DNA of 64,000 bases from an uncultured Prevotella sp. GTDB taxonomy: Bacteria > Bacteroidota > Bacteroidia > Bacteroidales > Bacteroidaceae. Shown here piece by piece: positions 27,577 to 37,072 of this stretch (position 1 is the first letter of the stretch; every line of letters starts with the position of its first letter). The notes under the pieces are model-generated. The model was given only the letters and a program-made list of their open reading frames with translations, was not told the DNA's origin and did no database searches. Both the position numbers and the translations under genes were made by a program. The stretch is taken from positions 62,001-126,000 of the forward strand of contig CAKPZJ010000004.1 in NCBI GenBank assembly GCA_934204655.1, written 5' to 3'.

Positions 27577-30500
27577 ATGAAAAGATTTATATTAACCTTC
27601 GTAATGTTGCTGGGGCTTACCGTAAGCCTGTGGGCTCAGGAGTCCTTCACAGTGACAGGTACTGTAACCGACGACAAGAACGAACCCCTGGTGGGCGTGA
27701 GCGTGGTTATAGCTGACAACCCCGGTCTGGGAGCTATCACTGACCTGGACGGTAAGTACTCTATCAAGGGAGTAACCCAGTACAGCAAGCTGGTATATAC
27801 CTATATAGGTTACGAGAAGGCTGAACGCATGGTCCGTAACCAGCGTGTGATTAACGTGAAGCTGAAAGAGGCGGTTGACAACGTTATCGACCAGGTGGTG
27901 GTAACGGCTATGGGTAACCGTAAGAAAATCAACGTGACGGGTGCCGTTACCAATGTGGATGTAGAGGAACTGAAGGTGAACCCTACCGGTTCTATCTCTA
28001 ACTCACTGGCCGGTGTGGTTCCTGGTATTCAGGCCATGGCCACCAGCGGACGCCCCGGTAGCGTGTCAGAGTTCTGGGTACGTAGTATATCTACCTTCGG
28101 TGCCAACTCATCTGCCCTCGTTCTGGTCGACGGATTTGAGCGTAACCTGGACGAAATCAACGTGGAGGACGTAGAGTCGTTCTCTGTACTCAAGGATGCC
28201 TCTGAGACGGCCATCTATGGTAGCAAGGGTGCCAACGGTGTAATCCTTATCACCACCAAGCACGGTAAGGATGGCAAGATCAATATCAATGGTAAGGTAG
28301 AGGGCTTCTACAACACGCTGACCAAGCTACCCGACTTCGTAGATGGTTACACCTACGCCAGCATGGCCAACGAGGCCCGCATAACCCGTAACCAGGACGC
28401 ACTCTATACACCCGCTGAACTTGAGATGTTCCGTCTGGGTATCGACCCCGACCTCTATCCTAACGTAGACTGGATGGACGTGATGATGCGCGACGGTGCC
28501 TGGAGTCAGCGTGCCAGCCTCAATATGAATGGTGGTGGTAAGACCGCCCGTTACTTCGTCTCGGGTAGCTATATCAACCAGCAGGGTATCTATCGTGTTG
28601 ACGACACGATGAAGGACTACAATACCAATACCAACTATCGCAAGTGGAACTATCGTATGAACCTCGATATCGACATTACTAAGACCTCGCTCCTCAAGAT
28701 AGGTCTCTCTGGCTCTCTGGCCAAGCAGAACGACCCAGGTAGCGGTACCGATGCCGTATGGAATGGTCTTATGGGTTACAACCCTGTTATGGTTCCTGTA
28801 ATGTACTCTAATGGTTATGTTCCTGCATGGGGTGTCGGTGGTGGCGACCATGATGGCTACAATCCCTGGGTTTCTGCCACGCAGACTGGTTTCAACGAGT
28901 CTTGGACGAATAACATCCAGGCCACTTTGGAATTTATCCAGAAGCTCGACTTCATTACCAAGGGCCTGAAATTTACATTCCGTTTCGGTTACGATACATA
29001 CAACAGCAACTGGATTAAGCGTCGTAAGTGGCCTGCTCAGTACAAGGCTCAGCCCCGTTTCCGCGATGAGAACGGTAATCTGAACTTCACACGTATCGTG
29101 GAGGAGCAGCTGATGACCCAGAGCTCTGGGTCAAAAGGCTCGCGCAATGAGTTCTTAGAGTGGCAGATTAACTATGACCGCACATTTGCCAAGGCCCATC
29201 ATATAGGAATGATTCTGAAGTACAGCCAGTCGGCTAAGATACAGACACAGAACCTCGGTACCGACCTGAAGAATGGTATGTCGCGTCGTAATCAGAGCTT
29301 GGCCGGTCGTTTCGAGTACGACTGGAAGCACCGCTACTACATCAACTTCAACTTCGGTTACACCGGTTCTGAGAATTTCCACAAGGACCACCGTTTCGGT
29401 TTCTTCCCCGCTCTCTCGGGTGCATGGAACATCTCGGAGGAGCCTATCATCAAGAAGACATTCCCATGGATTGAGATGTTCAAGATACGCTACTCTTGGG
29501 GTAAGGCCGGTAACGACAACCTGGGCAACAATGTACGCTTCCCCTACCTGTACACCCTGGCCACTACTTCTGGCAACGTGTACAACTTCGGTGACTACAA
29601 CTACGACCGCGCTTATCAGGGTATCTACTATTCACAGCTCGCATCAGAGAATGTGTCATGGGAAATTGCCCGCAAGAGCGACCTCGGTCTCGACTTCTCG
29701 TTCTTTAACGATGCTCTCTCTGGCTCGGTAGACTATTTCTACGAGCACCGCTCGGGTATCTATATGCAGCGTAACTACCTCTCAGCCATGGTGGGTATCA
29801 ATAGTGGTGCGCCTAAGGCTAATGTGGGTGAGGTTAAGGCCAGCGGTTTCGATGGCAACTTTGCCCTGAAGCACAAGTTCGGCCCCGTACGCCTTACGCT
29901 CCGTGGCAACATCACCTATAGCAAGAACGAAATCTTGGAGTACGATGAGGAGTACACCGTGTATGGTTACAAGCAGTACGCCGGTCACCGTATCAACCAG
30001 GCCCGCGGTCTGATAGCCTTAGGCCTCTTCAAGGACTACGACGATATTCGCAACAGCCCTAAGCAGACTTTCGGCGACTACATGCCTGGTGATATTAAGT
30101 ATAAGGATGTCAACGGTGATGGTGTTATTGACGGCAACGACGTCTGCGCCATTGGTGCTACCACCAAGCCTAACCTTACTTATGGTTTCGGTTTCAGCGT
30201 TAACTGGAAAGGCCTCGACTTCAATGCCCACTTCCAGGGTGTAGGTAAGTCTACCTACTTCATCAACGGTTCTACCGTATATATGTTCAGTACCTCTGAC
30301 GGTTGGGGTAACGTACTCAAGGAAATGGCTTATGGCAGCCGCTGGATTTCCCGCGAAATCTCGGGCACCGAGGCTACCGAGGACGTTAACGCCGCCTATC
30401 CCCGTCTGAGCTACGGTACCAGCAGCATGACCTCGGGTGCCGGTAACAACTACCGCGCTTCTACTTTCTGGCTGCGCGACGGCTCGTACATGCGCCTGAA

Positions 30501-30699
30501 GACCCTCGACATCGGCTACACACTGCCTACCGCCTGGGTTCGCAAGGTCCACATGAACAAGGTTCGTGTCTACTTCGTCGGTACTAACCTCCTGACCTTC
30601 TCTAAGTTCAAGCTCTGGGATCCTGAGCTGGGTAGCGCCACCGGTAAGAACTACCCGCTTAGCCGCACCTACTCTCTGGGTGTATCATTAAACCTGTAA
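27577..30699 (+). CDS. SusC/RagA-family TonB-dependent transporter (second system)
   Basis: A 1040-residue outer-membrane importer. Signal peptide about 1-20 (ends LWAQ), carboxypeptidase-like domain with VTGTVTDDKNEPLVGVSV and DLDGKYSIKG, then DQVVVTAMGNRKK and the plug motif VLKDASETAIYGSKGANGVI, then the barrel ending YSLGVSLNL. It differs throughout from the SusC at 4565, so it is a distinct system rather than a recent duplicate. The matching SusD follows 23 nt later. Confidence 0.95.
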   Translation: MKRFILTFVMLLGLTVSLWAQESFTVTGTVTDDKNEPLVGVSVVIADNPGLGAITDLDGKYSIKGVTQYSKLVYTYIGYEKAERMVRNQRVINVKLKEAVDNVIDQVVVTAMGNRKKINVTGAVTNVDVEELKVNPTGSISNSLAGVVPGIQAMATSGRPGSVSEFWVRSISTFGANSSALVLVDGFERNLDEINVEDVESFSVLKDASETAIYGSKGANGVILITTKHGKDGKININGKVEGFYNTLTKLPDFVDGYTYASMANEARITRNQDALYTPAELEMFRLGIDPDLYPNVDWMDVMMRDGAWSQRASLNMNGGGKTARYFVSGSYINQQGIYRVDDTMKDYNTNTNYRKWNYRMNLDIDITKTSLLKIGLSGSLAKQNDPGSGTDAVWNGLMGYNPVMVPVMYSNGYVPAWGVGGGDHDGYNPWVSATQTGFNESWTNNIQATLEFIQKLDFITKGLKFTFRFGYDTYNSNWIKRRKWPAQYKAQPRFRDENGNLNFTRIVEEQLMTQSSGSKGSRNEFLEWQINYDRTFAKAHHIGMILKYSQSAKIQTQNLGTDLKNGMSRRNQSLAGRFEYDWKHRYYINFNFGYTGSENFHKDHRFGFFPALSGAWNISEEPIIKKTFPWIEMFKIRYSWGKAGNDNLGNNVRFPYLYTLATTSGNVYNFGDYNYDRAYQGIYYSQLASENVSWEIARKSDLGLDFSFFNDALSGSVDYFYEHRSGIYMQRNYLSAMVGINSGAPKANVGEVKASGFDGNFALKHKFGPVRLTLRGNITYSKNEILEYDEEYTVYGYKQYAGHRINQARGLIALGLFKDYDDIRNSPKQTFGDYMPGDIKYKDVNGDGVIDGNDVCAIGATTKPNLTYGFGFSVNWKGLDFNAHFQGVGKSTYFINGSTVYMFSTSDGWGNVLKEMAYGSRWISREISGTEATEDVNAAYPRLSYGTSSMTSGAGNNYRASTFWLRDGSYMRLKTLDIGYTLPTAWVRKVHMNKVRVYFVGTNLLTFSKFKLWDPELGSATGKNYPLSRTYSLGVSLNL

Positions 30700-30722
30700 T
30701 AGACATAGTAATAATATAGAAT

Positions 30723-32795
30723 ATGAAAAAGATATATATATTGTCAGCCGTCCTCGGTCTCTCATCTATGCTTGTGGGCTGTAAGGATTATCTTGACTCT
30801 GACTACATCTTTGACGAGCGCTTGCAGACCGACGATATCTACAAGAACAAGGATTATGTCAACCGTTTCCTGGCTGAAGCATACCAGTACCTGGGCAACA
30901 CATTCGTGCAGGACATCTGCTGTAAGGATGGCAACCCCTTCAACTTCGCCGACGATATGGCTTACAGCGACCGTACCGGTATAAGTAACGACTACGGAAC
31001 TTGGCGTAACGGTGTGTACAGCGAGTATGGTACCAAGAACAACTCTCTGCTCACCTGGACTGCCTGCTACCAGGGTATCCGTCAGGCTGCACTCTTCCTC
31101 AAGGATATTGACAAGTGTACCGCCTTTACTGCTGACGAGGTGACCGACCTGAAGGGTCAGGCCAACTTCCTGATAGGCTATTTCTACTGGTATATGCTGC
31201 GTATGTACGGACCTATACCAATCATTCCGGGCGACGGAACGCTCGACTACATGCAGAGTTATAACGGCCTGTCGCTGCCGCGTAACACCTACGACGAGTG
31301 TGTGGCCGAGATAGAGAACCGCATGCTCACCGCTGCTCAGATGTTACCTCTTACACGTTCAGCTCAGGAGATTGCGCGTCCAACTCGTGGCGCCGCGCTG
31401 GCCGTTCGTGCTCGCACACTTCTCTATGCAGCCAGCCCGCTTATGAACGGTAAGGCCCCCGAGGAGTATGCCTCTGAGATGGTTAACGACAAGGGCGAGC
31501 GCCTGCTTCCCACCCAGTACGACGAGCGTAAGTGGGCCCGCGCCGCTGCTGCCGCACGCGACGTGATGAACCTCAATACCTACCGGCTCTACGTGGCTTA
31601 TACCCGTACGCAGACTGCTGACGAGTATGCTTACCCGCTTACCATTACGCCTCCCCACGATGCTCAGTTCTCTGACAAGGACTGGCCCAACGGATGGCGT
31701 AACATCGACCCGTTTGAGTCTTACCGCTCTATCTTCACCGGTCAGGTTCCCGGCAACGAGAATCCCGAGATTATCTTCACCCATGGCCAGAACCAGGGTG
31801 CCGAGGATATCCGCGTGCTTGTTATGCACATGCTGCCCCAGGTCGAGGCCCATGGCTACAACACCATCTGTATGACCCTCAAGCAGCAGGACGCTTACTA
31901 CATGGCCGACGGCTCTGACGTTCCCGGTAAGGACAAGGAGATAGGCCGTGGCGACGGTTCCGACCGTGTGCAGGGCTATATGGACGACGACGTGCGCGAC
32001 CAGTATCCTTACTGCGACATCCCCGACGGCGTGTCTCTCCAGAACGCCAACCGTGAGCCTCGTTTCTACGCTTCGGTAGGTTACAACGGCGCCATCTGGA
32101 ACCTGCTCAACGCCAAGACCCAGGAAGACGAGAAGAAGAACTGCCAGGTATGGTACTACCGCGGCACCAATGACGGTTACCGCTCTGGCGGTGGCTGGCC
32201 CAAGACGGGTATCGGTGTCAAGAAGTACGTTCACCCCGACGACATCGCCGACACTGACGAGGGCGCTTACCGTCGCGAGCGTATCACCTACCGTGTAGAC
32301 CCCGTTATCCGCTATGCCGAGGTGCTGCTGAGCTATGCCGAGGCTCTCAACGAGCTGACCCAGAGCTACGAGATACCCTCGTGGGACGGCAGCACTACCT
32401 ATACCATCAGCCGCGATGTCAATGAGATGAAGAAGGGTGTACAGCCTGTGCGTATCCGTGCCGGTGTGCCCGACTATGCTGAAGACGTGTACGCCAGTCA
32501 GGACAAGATGCGCGCCAAACTGAAGCGCGAGCGCCAGATAGAGTTCTTCGCCGAGGGCCAGCGTTACTTCGACCTGCGCCGCTGGATGGATGCTCCCAAG
32601 GAAGAGACCATCCCCGTGTGGGGCTACAACATGCTTGCCACCAAGAATATGCGCGACATCTATTACACACCTATTATGATACAGGATTACCCCTGTACGT
32701 TTACTAAGAAGATGTGGTTCTGGCCTATCTCGCTCGATGAGCTGAAGCGCAACAAGCGTCTCACTCAGAACCCTGGCTGGACATATCCTGAATAA
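30723..32795 (+). CDS. SusD/RagB-family surface glycan-binding lipoprotein (second system)
   Basis: A 690-residue lipoprotein (MLVGC lipobox, Cys at residue 20) opening with DYLDSDYIFDERLQTDDIY. Family landmarks are NFLIGYFYWYMLRMYGPIPI, PTRGAALAVRARTLLYAASP and the C-terminal RERQIEFFAEGQRYFDLRRW block. Pairs with the preceding SusC and is followed 22 nt later by a DUF1735/DUF4973-type gene. It is longer than the first SusD (616), mainly through loops in the 330-500 region. Confidence 0.95.
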   Translation: MKKIYILSAVLGLSSMLVGCKDYLDSDYIFDERLQTDDIYKNKDYVNRFLAEAYQYLGNTFVQDICCKDGNPFNFADDMAYSDRTGISNDYGTWRNGVYSEYGTKNNSLLTWTACYQGIRQAALFLKDIDKCTAFTADEVTDLKGQANFLIGYFYWYMLRMYGPIPIIPGDGTLDYMQSYNGLSLPRNTYDECVAEIENRMLTAAQMLPLTRSAQEIARPTRGAALAVRARTLLYAASPLMNGKAPEEYASEMVNDKGERLLPTQYDERKWARAAAAARDVMNLNTYRLYVAYTRTQTADEYAYPLTITPPHDAQFSDKDWPNGWRNIDPFESYRSIFTGQVPGNENPEIIFTHGQNQGAEDIRVLVMHMLPQVEAHGYNTICMTLKQQDAYYMADGSDVPGKDKEIGRGDGSDRVQGYMDDDVRDQYPYCDIPDGVSLQNANREPRFYASVGYNGAIWNLLNAKTQEDEKKNCQVWYYRGTNDGYRSGGGWPKTGIGVKKYVHPDDIADTDEGAYRRERITYRVDPVIRYAEVLLSYAEALNELTQSYEIPSWDGSTTYTISRDVNEMKKGVQPVRIRAGVPDYAEDVYASQDKMRAKLKRERQIEFFAEGQRYFDLRRWMDAPKEETIPVWGYNMLATKNMRDIYYTPIMIQDYPCTFTKKMWFWPISLDELKRNKRLTQNPGWTYPE

Positions 32796-32817
32796 TCCTT
32801 TTAGCAGAACAATAGTT

Positions 32818-33816
32818 ATGAAACAGATATTTAAGTTAGTTATTATGTTGGTTGTTGCAGTGGGCTTTGCCTCCTGCAACAACGAATGGGAAAACGAGCA
32901 GTTCGCCCAGTACGTTTCTTTCAAGAGCGTGCCCACTACTCTTGGCATTACCGACACCTATTTGCGTTACAAGACTGCGGGCGAGGTTACCTACGAGCTT
33001 CCTATCATCATCAGTGGCTCTACTAACAACAAGACCGACCGTGTGGTCAAGGTCGCCATAGACCCCGATACCCTGGCCGACCTTAATATACGTAAGTTCG
33101 GTGGCCGTCCGGAACTTTATTTCAAGGAGTTGCCCTCGCAGTACTATTCGTTTCCGTCAGAGGTAACCATACCTGCCGGCAAGAACCAGGGCGTGCTGCC
33201 CATTACGTTCAAGCTGCAGGGTCTGGACCAGTCAGAGAAGTGGGTGCTGCCCATCGCCATCGTCGACGAGCCGGGGGCCAACTACAAGGCCAACCCGCGC
33301 AAGTATTACCGCAAGGCCATCCTGCGCATCCGTCCGTTCAACGACTTCTCGGGCACCTACTCTGGCTCACAGCTCATGTCTGTCCTCTCTGACGACCCCT
33401 CGCAGAAGGCTAACCGTAGCGACCAGCGCTGCTATGTGGTTAACGACAGCACCGTGTTCTTCTATGCCGGTCTGCGCGACATCGACTACCTGGACCGTAA
33501 GAACTACAAGGTGTTTTTCCACTTCACCAAGGAGCGTTACCGTATGCAGAAGTACTATGTAGACATCTATGCCGAGAACCCCGAGCTCAATTTCAAGGTC
33601 AACGGCCGCGCCTGCTACTCGGTAGTCAAGGAGATGGATGCCACCAAGACTTATCTGCAGCATACCTACATCACGATAGAGAATATAGACTACGAGTTTA
33701 CCGACTACACCACCATTCCTACCTATCCTCTGAAGTATCATATCACGGGTTCGCTCACCTTGCAGCGTGACCTCAACACGTTGATACCCGACCAGGACCA
33801 GGGTATTCAGTGGTAA
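32818..33816 (+). CDS. DUF1735/DUF4973-type surface lipoprotein
   Basis: A 332-residue lipoprotein (lipobox FASC, Cys at residue 20). The N-terminal half, with VSFKSVP, GEVTYELPIIISGS and the KYYRKAILRIRPFNDFSGTYS boundary, looks like the DUF1735 beta domain; the second half (about 175-330) looks like the DUF4361/DUF4973 partner. Such proteins are found after SusD and are considered glycan-binding accessory proteins. The DUF assignment is from memory of family sequences. Last gene of the promoter C operon, with a terminator 22 nt after the stop. Confidence 0.65.
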   Translation: MKQIFKLVIMLVVAVGFASCNNEWENEQFAQYVSFKSVPTTLGITDTYLRYKTAGEVTYELPIIISGSTNNKTDRVVKVAIDPDTLADLNIRKFGGRPELYFKELPSQYYSFPSEVTIPAGKNQGVLPITFKLQGLDQSEKWVLPIAIVDEPGANYKANPRKYYRKAILRIRPFNDFSGTYSGSQLMSVLSDDPSQKANRSDQRCYVVNDSTVFFYAGLRDIDYLDRKNYKVFFHFTKERYRMQKYYVDIYAENPELNFKVNGRACYSVVKEMDATKTYLQHTYITIENIDYEFTDYTTIPTYPLKYHITGSLTLQRDLNTLIPDQDQGIQW

Positions 33817-33837
33817 GCATACATATCATTATAACCG

Positions 33838-33875
33838 AGGGCCCGCAGGTGGAAACATCTGCGGGCCCTTTTGCG
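33838..33875 (+). terminator. Rho-independent terminator of the second SusCD operon
   Basis: GGGCCCGCAG … CTGCGGGCCC (33839-33868) forms a strong stem, followed by TTTTGCGATTTTT. Confidence 0.85.
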
Positions 33876-33879
33876 ATTT

Positions 33880-34190
33880 TTAGAAGTGAAAAAATCAAAG
33901 GGAAAAAAGCCCTCAAGCCCCCCAAGGGGGATGTGGGCTACCTACCAATGCCCATATATTACTGCTGTCAAAACAATAACCATCGTGGAAAAAGAAAAGA
34001 CCGACCTTTAGACTTCTAAAGACGGCTCCCAGCTCGCTAAAGACGGCTCCGGGAAACGTAAAGGTCGGTCTTTATGCTTCGGGTGACCGTTTCCGTTGCT
34101 ACCAAGGGGGCACCCATCCCCGCACTTTTTACCTTTTTACTCTTTTAAAGTTTTACTTTTCAAAAGAAGGTCGGTCTCTACGATTTTACG
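33880..34190. repeat. Composite intergenic repeat module (AAAGACGGCTCC-type, copy 3)
   Basis: Order: C-rich palindrome (CCCCCCAAGGGGGAT, near 33918), a spacer with ATAACCATCG, then the 80-bp element 33995-34073 with perfect 15-bp ends AAAGACCGACCTTTA / TAAAGGTCGGTCTTT and two TAAAGACGGCTCC units 21 bp apart, then GGGTGACCG … GGCACCCATCCC and CTTTTTACCTTTTTAC. The same order recurs at 45886-46191. Bases 34191-34490 hold a G-rich stretch with no feature I can name. Confidence 0.75.
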
Positions 34191-34490
34191 TGGCATCCCC
34201 ATGTCAGCCAAAGTTGGTTTCGGGGAGCGTGAATGATGCTTCACTGAAACGGGGGATGGGGGTGAATGGTGTACTGGGGCCGATGACGATATTGTGGGGC
34301 GGTGATGTGAAAATGGTAGGGATGATGGTGATGCCGCAGATAAGGAACCTTGTGCGGCTGGCGGCGATGGCAGTCCTGTGATGGATGGAGTGGGGTAGGG
34401 ATGTGGCTAAAGTGGGGCTGTCTGTGGCAGGAGTACACAATATTACCCCTATTCTGCGCAAAAAGCAAGTGGCGCATGGCGCTTTTGTCG

Positions 34491-34498
34491 TAATTTTG
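34491..34498 (+). promoter_or_regulatory. -7 box for the GH89 gene
   Basis: TAATTTTG matches TAnnTTTG and lies 86 nt before the GH89 start, followed by CAGCGTGG, similar to the start region of promoters A and B. The three upstream blocks of those promoters are absent. Confidence 0.5.
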
Positions 34499-34584
34499 CA
34501 GCGTGGACATGGTGGCTGCGCTGCCTATCGGTGCAGCCGCAAGGCCCATGACTCTGAGGTTACTAACCATCATCAATATACACT

Positions 34585-36843
34585 ATGATGCAGACTACTA
34601 TCAATATACGCCGGGTGCTCGTGTGTGTGGCCCTGGCCGCCCTTAGCCTTACGGCCATGAGGGCTACGCCCATCGACGGGCTCTTGGAGAGGATAGACAA
34701 GGGTGCCTCGCGCAAGTTCAAAATCGAACTGCACCGCGGAGCCGACGACTATTTCCGTCTCTCACAGCGCGGCAACCGTGTGTGTGTCGAGGGCAACACC
34801 TGGGTGAACATCGCCACGGGTATCAACTGGTACCTCAAGTACTACGCAGGCATCCACCTGAGCTGGAACCAGATGCAGGCCCACCTGCCGGCTCACCTTC
34901 CGCGCGTAGAGCGTCCTGAACGCCACGACACCCAGCTCCGGCTGCGCTACGACTTCAACTACTGCACGTACTCGTACTCGATGGCCTTCTGGGACTGGTC
35001 CCGCTGGCAGCGCGAGATAGACTGGATGGCCCTGCACGGCATCAACATGCCCCTGGCCATCGTGGGCACCGAGGTGGCGTGGCGCAATGTGCTGCTCCGA
35101 CTGGGCTACAGCCGCGAGGAGATAGGCCGCTTCATCGCCGGGCCGGCCTTTCTGGCCTGGTGGCACATGAATAACTTAGAGGGATGGGGCGGCCCGTTGC
35201 CCGAGACGTGGTACACGAAGCAGGAAGCCCTTCAGCGCAACATACTGCGCCGCATGCGCGAGCTGGACATGCACCCCGTGTTTCCCGGATACGCCGGCAT
35301 GCTGCCCCACGATGCCCCGGCCAAACTGGGAGTAGACGCCGTGGCCGGCGGAACGTGGAATGGCTATCAGCGGCCCGCCACCCTGTCGGCATCTGATAAG
35401 CGCTTTGACGAGATAGCCGACATGTACTACCGGGAGTTGACCCGCCTGTATGGGCGAGCCGACTACTACTCGATGGACCCGTTCCACGAGAGCGGAAACA
35501 ATGCTCGGGTAGACTACGCAGGTACCGGCCGGAGGCTCCTGGCCGCCATGAAGCGCGCCAACCCCAAGGCCACGTGGGTAATACAGGGCTGGACGGAGAA
35601 CCCGAGGCCTCAGATGATCGACGCGCTGCCTGCGGGCGACCTGCTGATACTCGACCTCTTCTCAGAGTGCCGTCCCATGTGGGGCATACCCTCCATCTGG
35701 CAGCGCAAGCAAGGCTATGGCAAGCACGAGTGGCTCTTCTGCATGCTGGAGAACTTCGGGGCCAACGTGGGACTGCACGGCCGCATGGACCAGCTGCTTC
35801 ACAACTTCTACCTGACCAAGGATAATCCGCTGGCGGCCCATCTGCGCGGCATAGGGTTTACCATGGAGGGGTCGGAGAACAACCCCATCATGTTTGAACT
35901 GATGAGCGAGTTGCCCTGGAGGCCCGACCCGATAGACCGCGATGCTTGGGTGCGTGGCTATGTACGTGCCCGCTATGGCAAGGACAACGACGATGTGCAG
36001 ACTGCCTGGTCCCTGCTGGCCCGCAGTATCTACAACTGTCCGGCTGGCAACAACCAGCAGGGCCCCCACGAGAGTATTTTCGATGCCCGTCCTGGCCTGG
36101 ATGTCTTTCAGGTCAAGTCGTGGTCTAAGATGAAGAACTACTACGACCCCCACGCCACCCTGGTGGCTGCGCGTCTCATGGTCGGTGCGGCCGACCGCTT
36201 TGCCGGTAACAACAACTTCGAGTACGACCTGGTAGACATCACCCGTCAGGCCCTCGACGACCAGGCCCGTATCCAGTACCAGCGCGTCATAGCCGATTAC
36301 AAGACCTTCTCGCGCGAAGCGTTCAAGCGCGACTCCCGCCGCTTCCTCAGCATGATTCTCCTTCAGGACAGGCTGCTGGGCACACGCTCCGAGTTCCGCC
36401 TGGGCCGCTGGACTGAGGCTGCCCGCGCCCTGGGTACCACGCCCGATGAGAAGCGCCTGTACGAATGGAACGCCCGCGTGCAGATTACTACCTGGGGCAA
36501 CCGCCGGTGTGCCGACCGCGGTGGTCTGCGCGACTACGCGCACAAGGAATGGCAAGGACTGCTGCGCGACTTCTACTATATGCGCTGGAAAACATACTTC
36601 CAGGCCATGGAGCAGCAGTTGGCTGCCGGGTCAGAGGCCAACTATGCTGTATTAGGGGGCAGCACCGGTTCGGCCAACACCTCGGCCGAGCTGTCCTCAG
36701 CCCGCACGGCTCCCTCGCTCACCATCGACTGGTACGCCCTGGAGGAGCCCTGGACGCTGGCCACCAACACCTATAGCGCCCAGCCCGAAGGCGAACCCAT
36801 CGAGGTGGCTCGCGATGTGATACGTTTCCTCAGTTCCGACTGA
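34585..36843 (+). CDS. GH89 alpha-N-acetylglucosaminidase
   Basis: A 752-residue exported enzyme (signal peptide about 1-27) of the NAGLU family, which removes terminal alpha-linked N-acetylglucosamine. Family landmarks: LRYDFNYCTYSYSMAFWDW, MALHGINMPLAIVGTE, MNNLEGWGGPLP, the acid in DPFHESG (Glu302) and the nucleophile in FTMEGSENNP (Glu428), 126 residues apart, close to the spacing known in GH89. Transcribed alone from its own -7 box. Its substrate type (mucin-like or alpha-GlcNAc-capped glycan) does not match the surrounding plant-glycan enzymes, so it may belong to another pathway. Confidence 0.9.
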   Translation: MMQTTINIRRVLVCVALAALSLTAMRATPIDGLLERIDKGASRKFKIELHRGADDYFRLSQRGNRVCVEGNTWVNIATGINWYLKYYAGIHLSWNQMQAHLPAHLPRVERPERHDTQLRLRYDFNYCTYSYSMAFWDWSRWQREIDWMALHGINMPLAIVGTEVAWRNVLLRLGYSREEIGRFIAGPAFLAWWHMNNLEGWGGPLPETWYTKQEALQRNILRRMRELDMHPVFPGYAGMLPHDAPAKLGVDAVAGGTWNGYQRPATLSASDKRFDEIADMYYRELTRLYGRADYYSMDPFHESGNNARVDYAGTGRRLLAAMKRANPKATWVIQGWTENPRPQMIDALPAGDLLILDLFSECRPMWGIPSIWQRKQGYGKHEWLFCMLENFGANVGLHGRMDQLLHNFYLTKDNPLAAHLRGIGFTMEGSENNPIMFELMSELPWRPDPIDRDAWVRGYVRARYGKDNDDVQTAWSLLARSIYNCPAGNNQQGPHESIFDARPGLDVFQVKSWSKMKNYYDPHATLVAARLMVGAADRFAGNNNFEYDLVDITRQALDDQARIQYQRVIADYKTFSREAFKRDSRRFLSMILLQDRLLGTRSEFRLGRWTEAARALGTTPDEKRLYEWNARVQITTWGNRRCADRGGLRDYAHKEWQGLLRDFYYMRWKTYFQAMEQQLAAGSEANYAVLGGSTGSANTSAELSSARTAPSLTIDWYALEEPWTLATNTYSAQPEGEPIEVARDVIRFLSSD

Positions 36844-36847
36844 GCAG

Positions 36848-36934
36848 GCACCCCTACGTCGGCCACGGCCACCGCGCCTGTTCTCAGTATATCTGCGAGA
36901 ACAGGCGCGGGGGCCGTGGCCGATGCAGGGGTGC
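36848..36934. repeat. Long 38-bp inverted repeat just after GH89
   Basis: Arms 36848-36885 and 36897-36934 are complementary at about 35 of 38 positions with an 11-nt loop (AGTATATCTGC). It begins 5 nt after the GH89 stop. It would make a very stable RNA hairpin on either strand; there is no T tract on the plus side. It could act as an mRNA 3' end or terminator for GH89. Confidence 0.7.
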
Positions 36935-36947
36935 TGGGCATGGGTAC

Positions 36948-36992
36948 AAAAAAAGCAGTGATGAGCCAGGTCGCTACCTGGATCATCACTGC
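36948..36992 (-). terminator. Rho-independent terminator on the minus strand (candidate small RNA)
   Basis: On the minus strand GCAGTGATGATCCAGGT / ACCTGGCTCATCACTGC forms a 17-bp stem with one mismatch (36955-36992), followed by seven T residues. Confidence 0.8.
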
Positions 36993-37067
36993 CGTATGAC
37001 TCTACGGCGACATCAACGTCGCTATAGGTTCCTTAGAGTTACCCACGGACAGGATAGTTCCTGCGAG
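36948..37067 (-). ncRNA. Candidate structured small RNA of about 120 nt
   Basis: No protein frame explains this stretch. It lies between a -7 box TACATTTG (37080-37073) and a strong terminator on the minus strand. In order the RNA can fold CAGG/CCTG, GCGAC/GTCGC (loop GTTGAT), GCCGTA/TACGGC (loop GAGTCA) and the terminator stem; CTCTA and TAGAG may also pair around the second hairpin. It could be a 6S-like or other Bacteroidales small RNA, but I cannot assign a family from memory. Confidence 0.5.
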
Positions 37068-37072
37068 AGCTA

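Noticed and set aside
31359-32957. 532-codon open frame antisense to the second SusD gene
   Set aside because: Shadow of SusD coding sequence; no signal, motif or promoter.
34204-34588. Overlapping short frames upstream of GH89
   Set aside because: Low-complexity G-rich region, both strands open, and the GH89 -7 box lies inside it.
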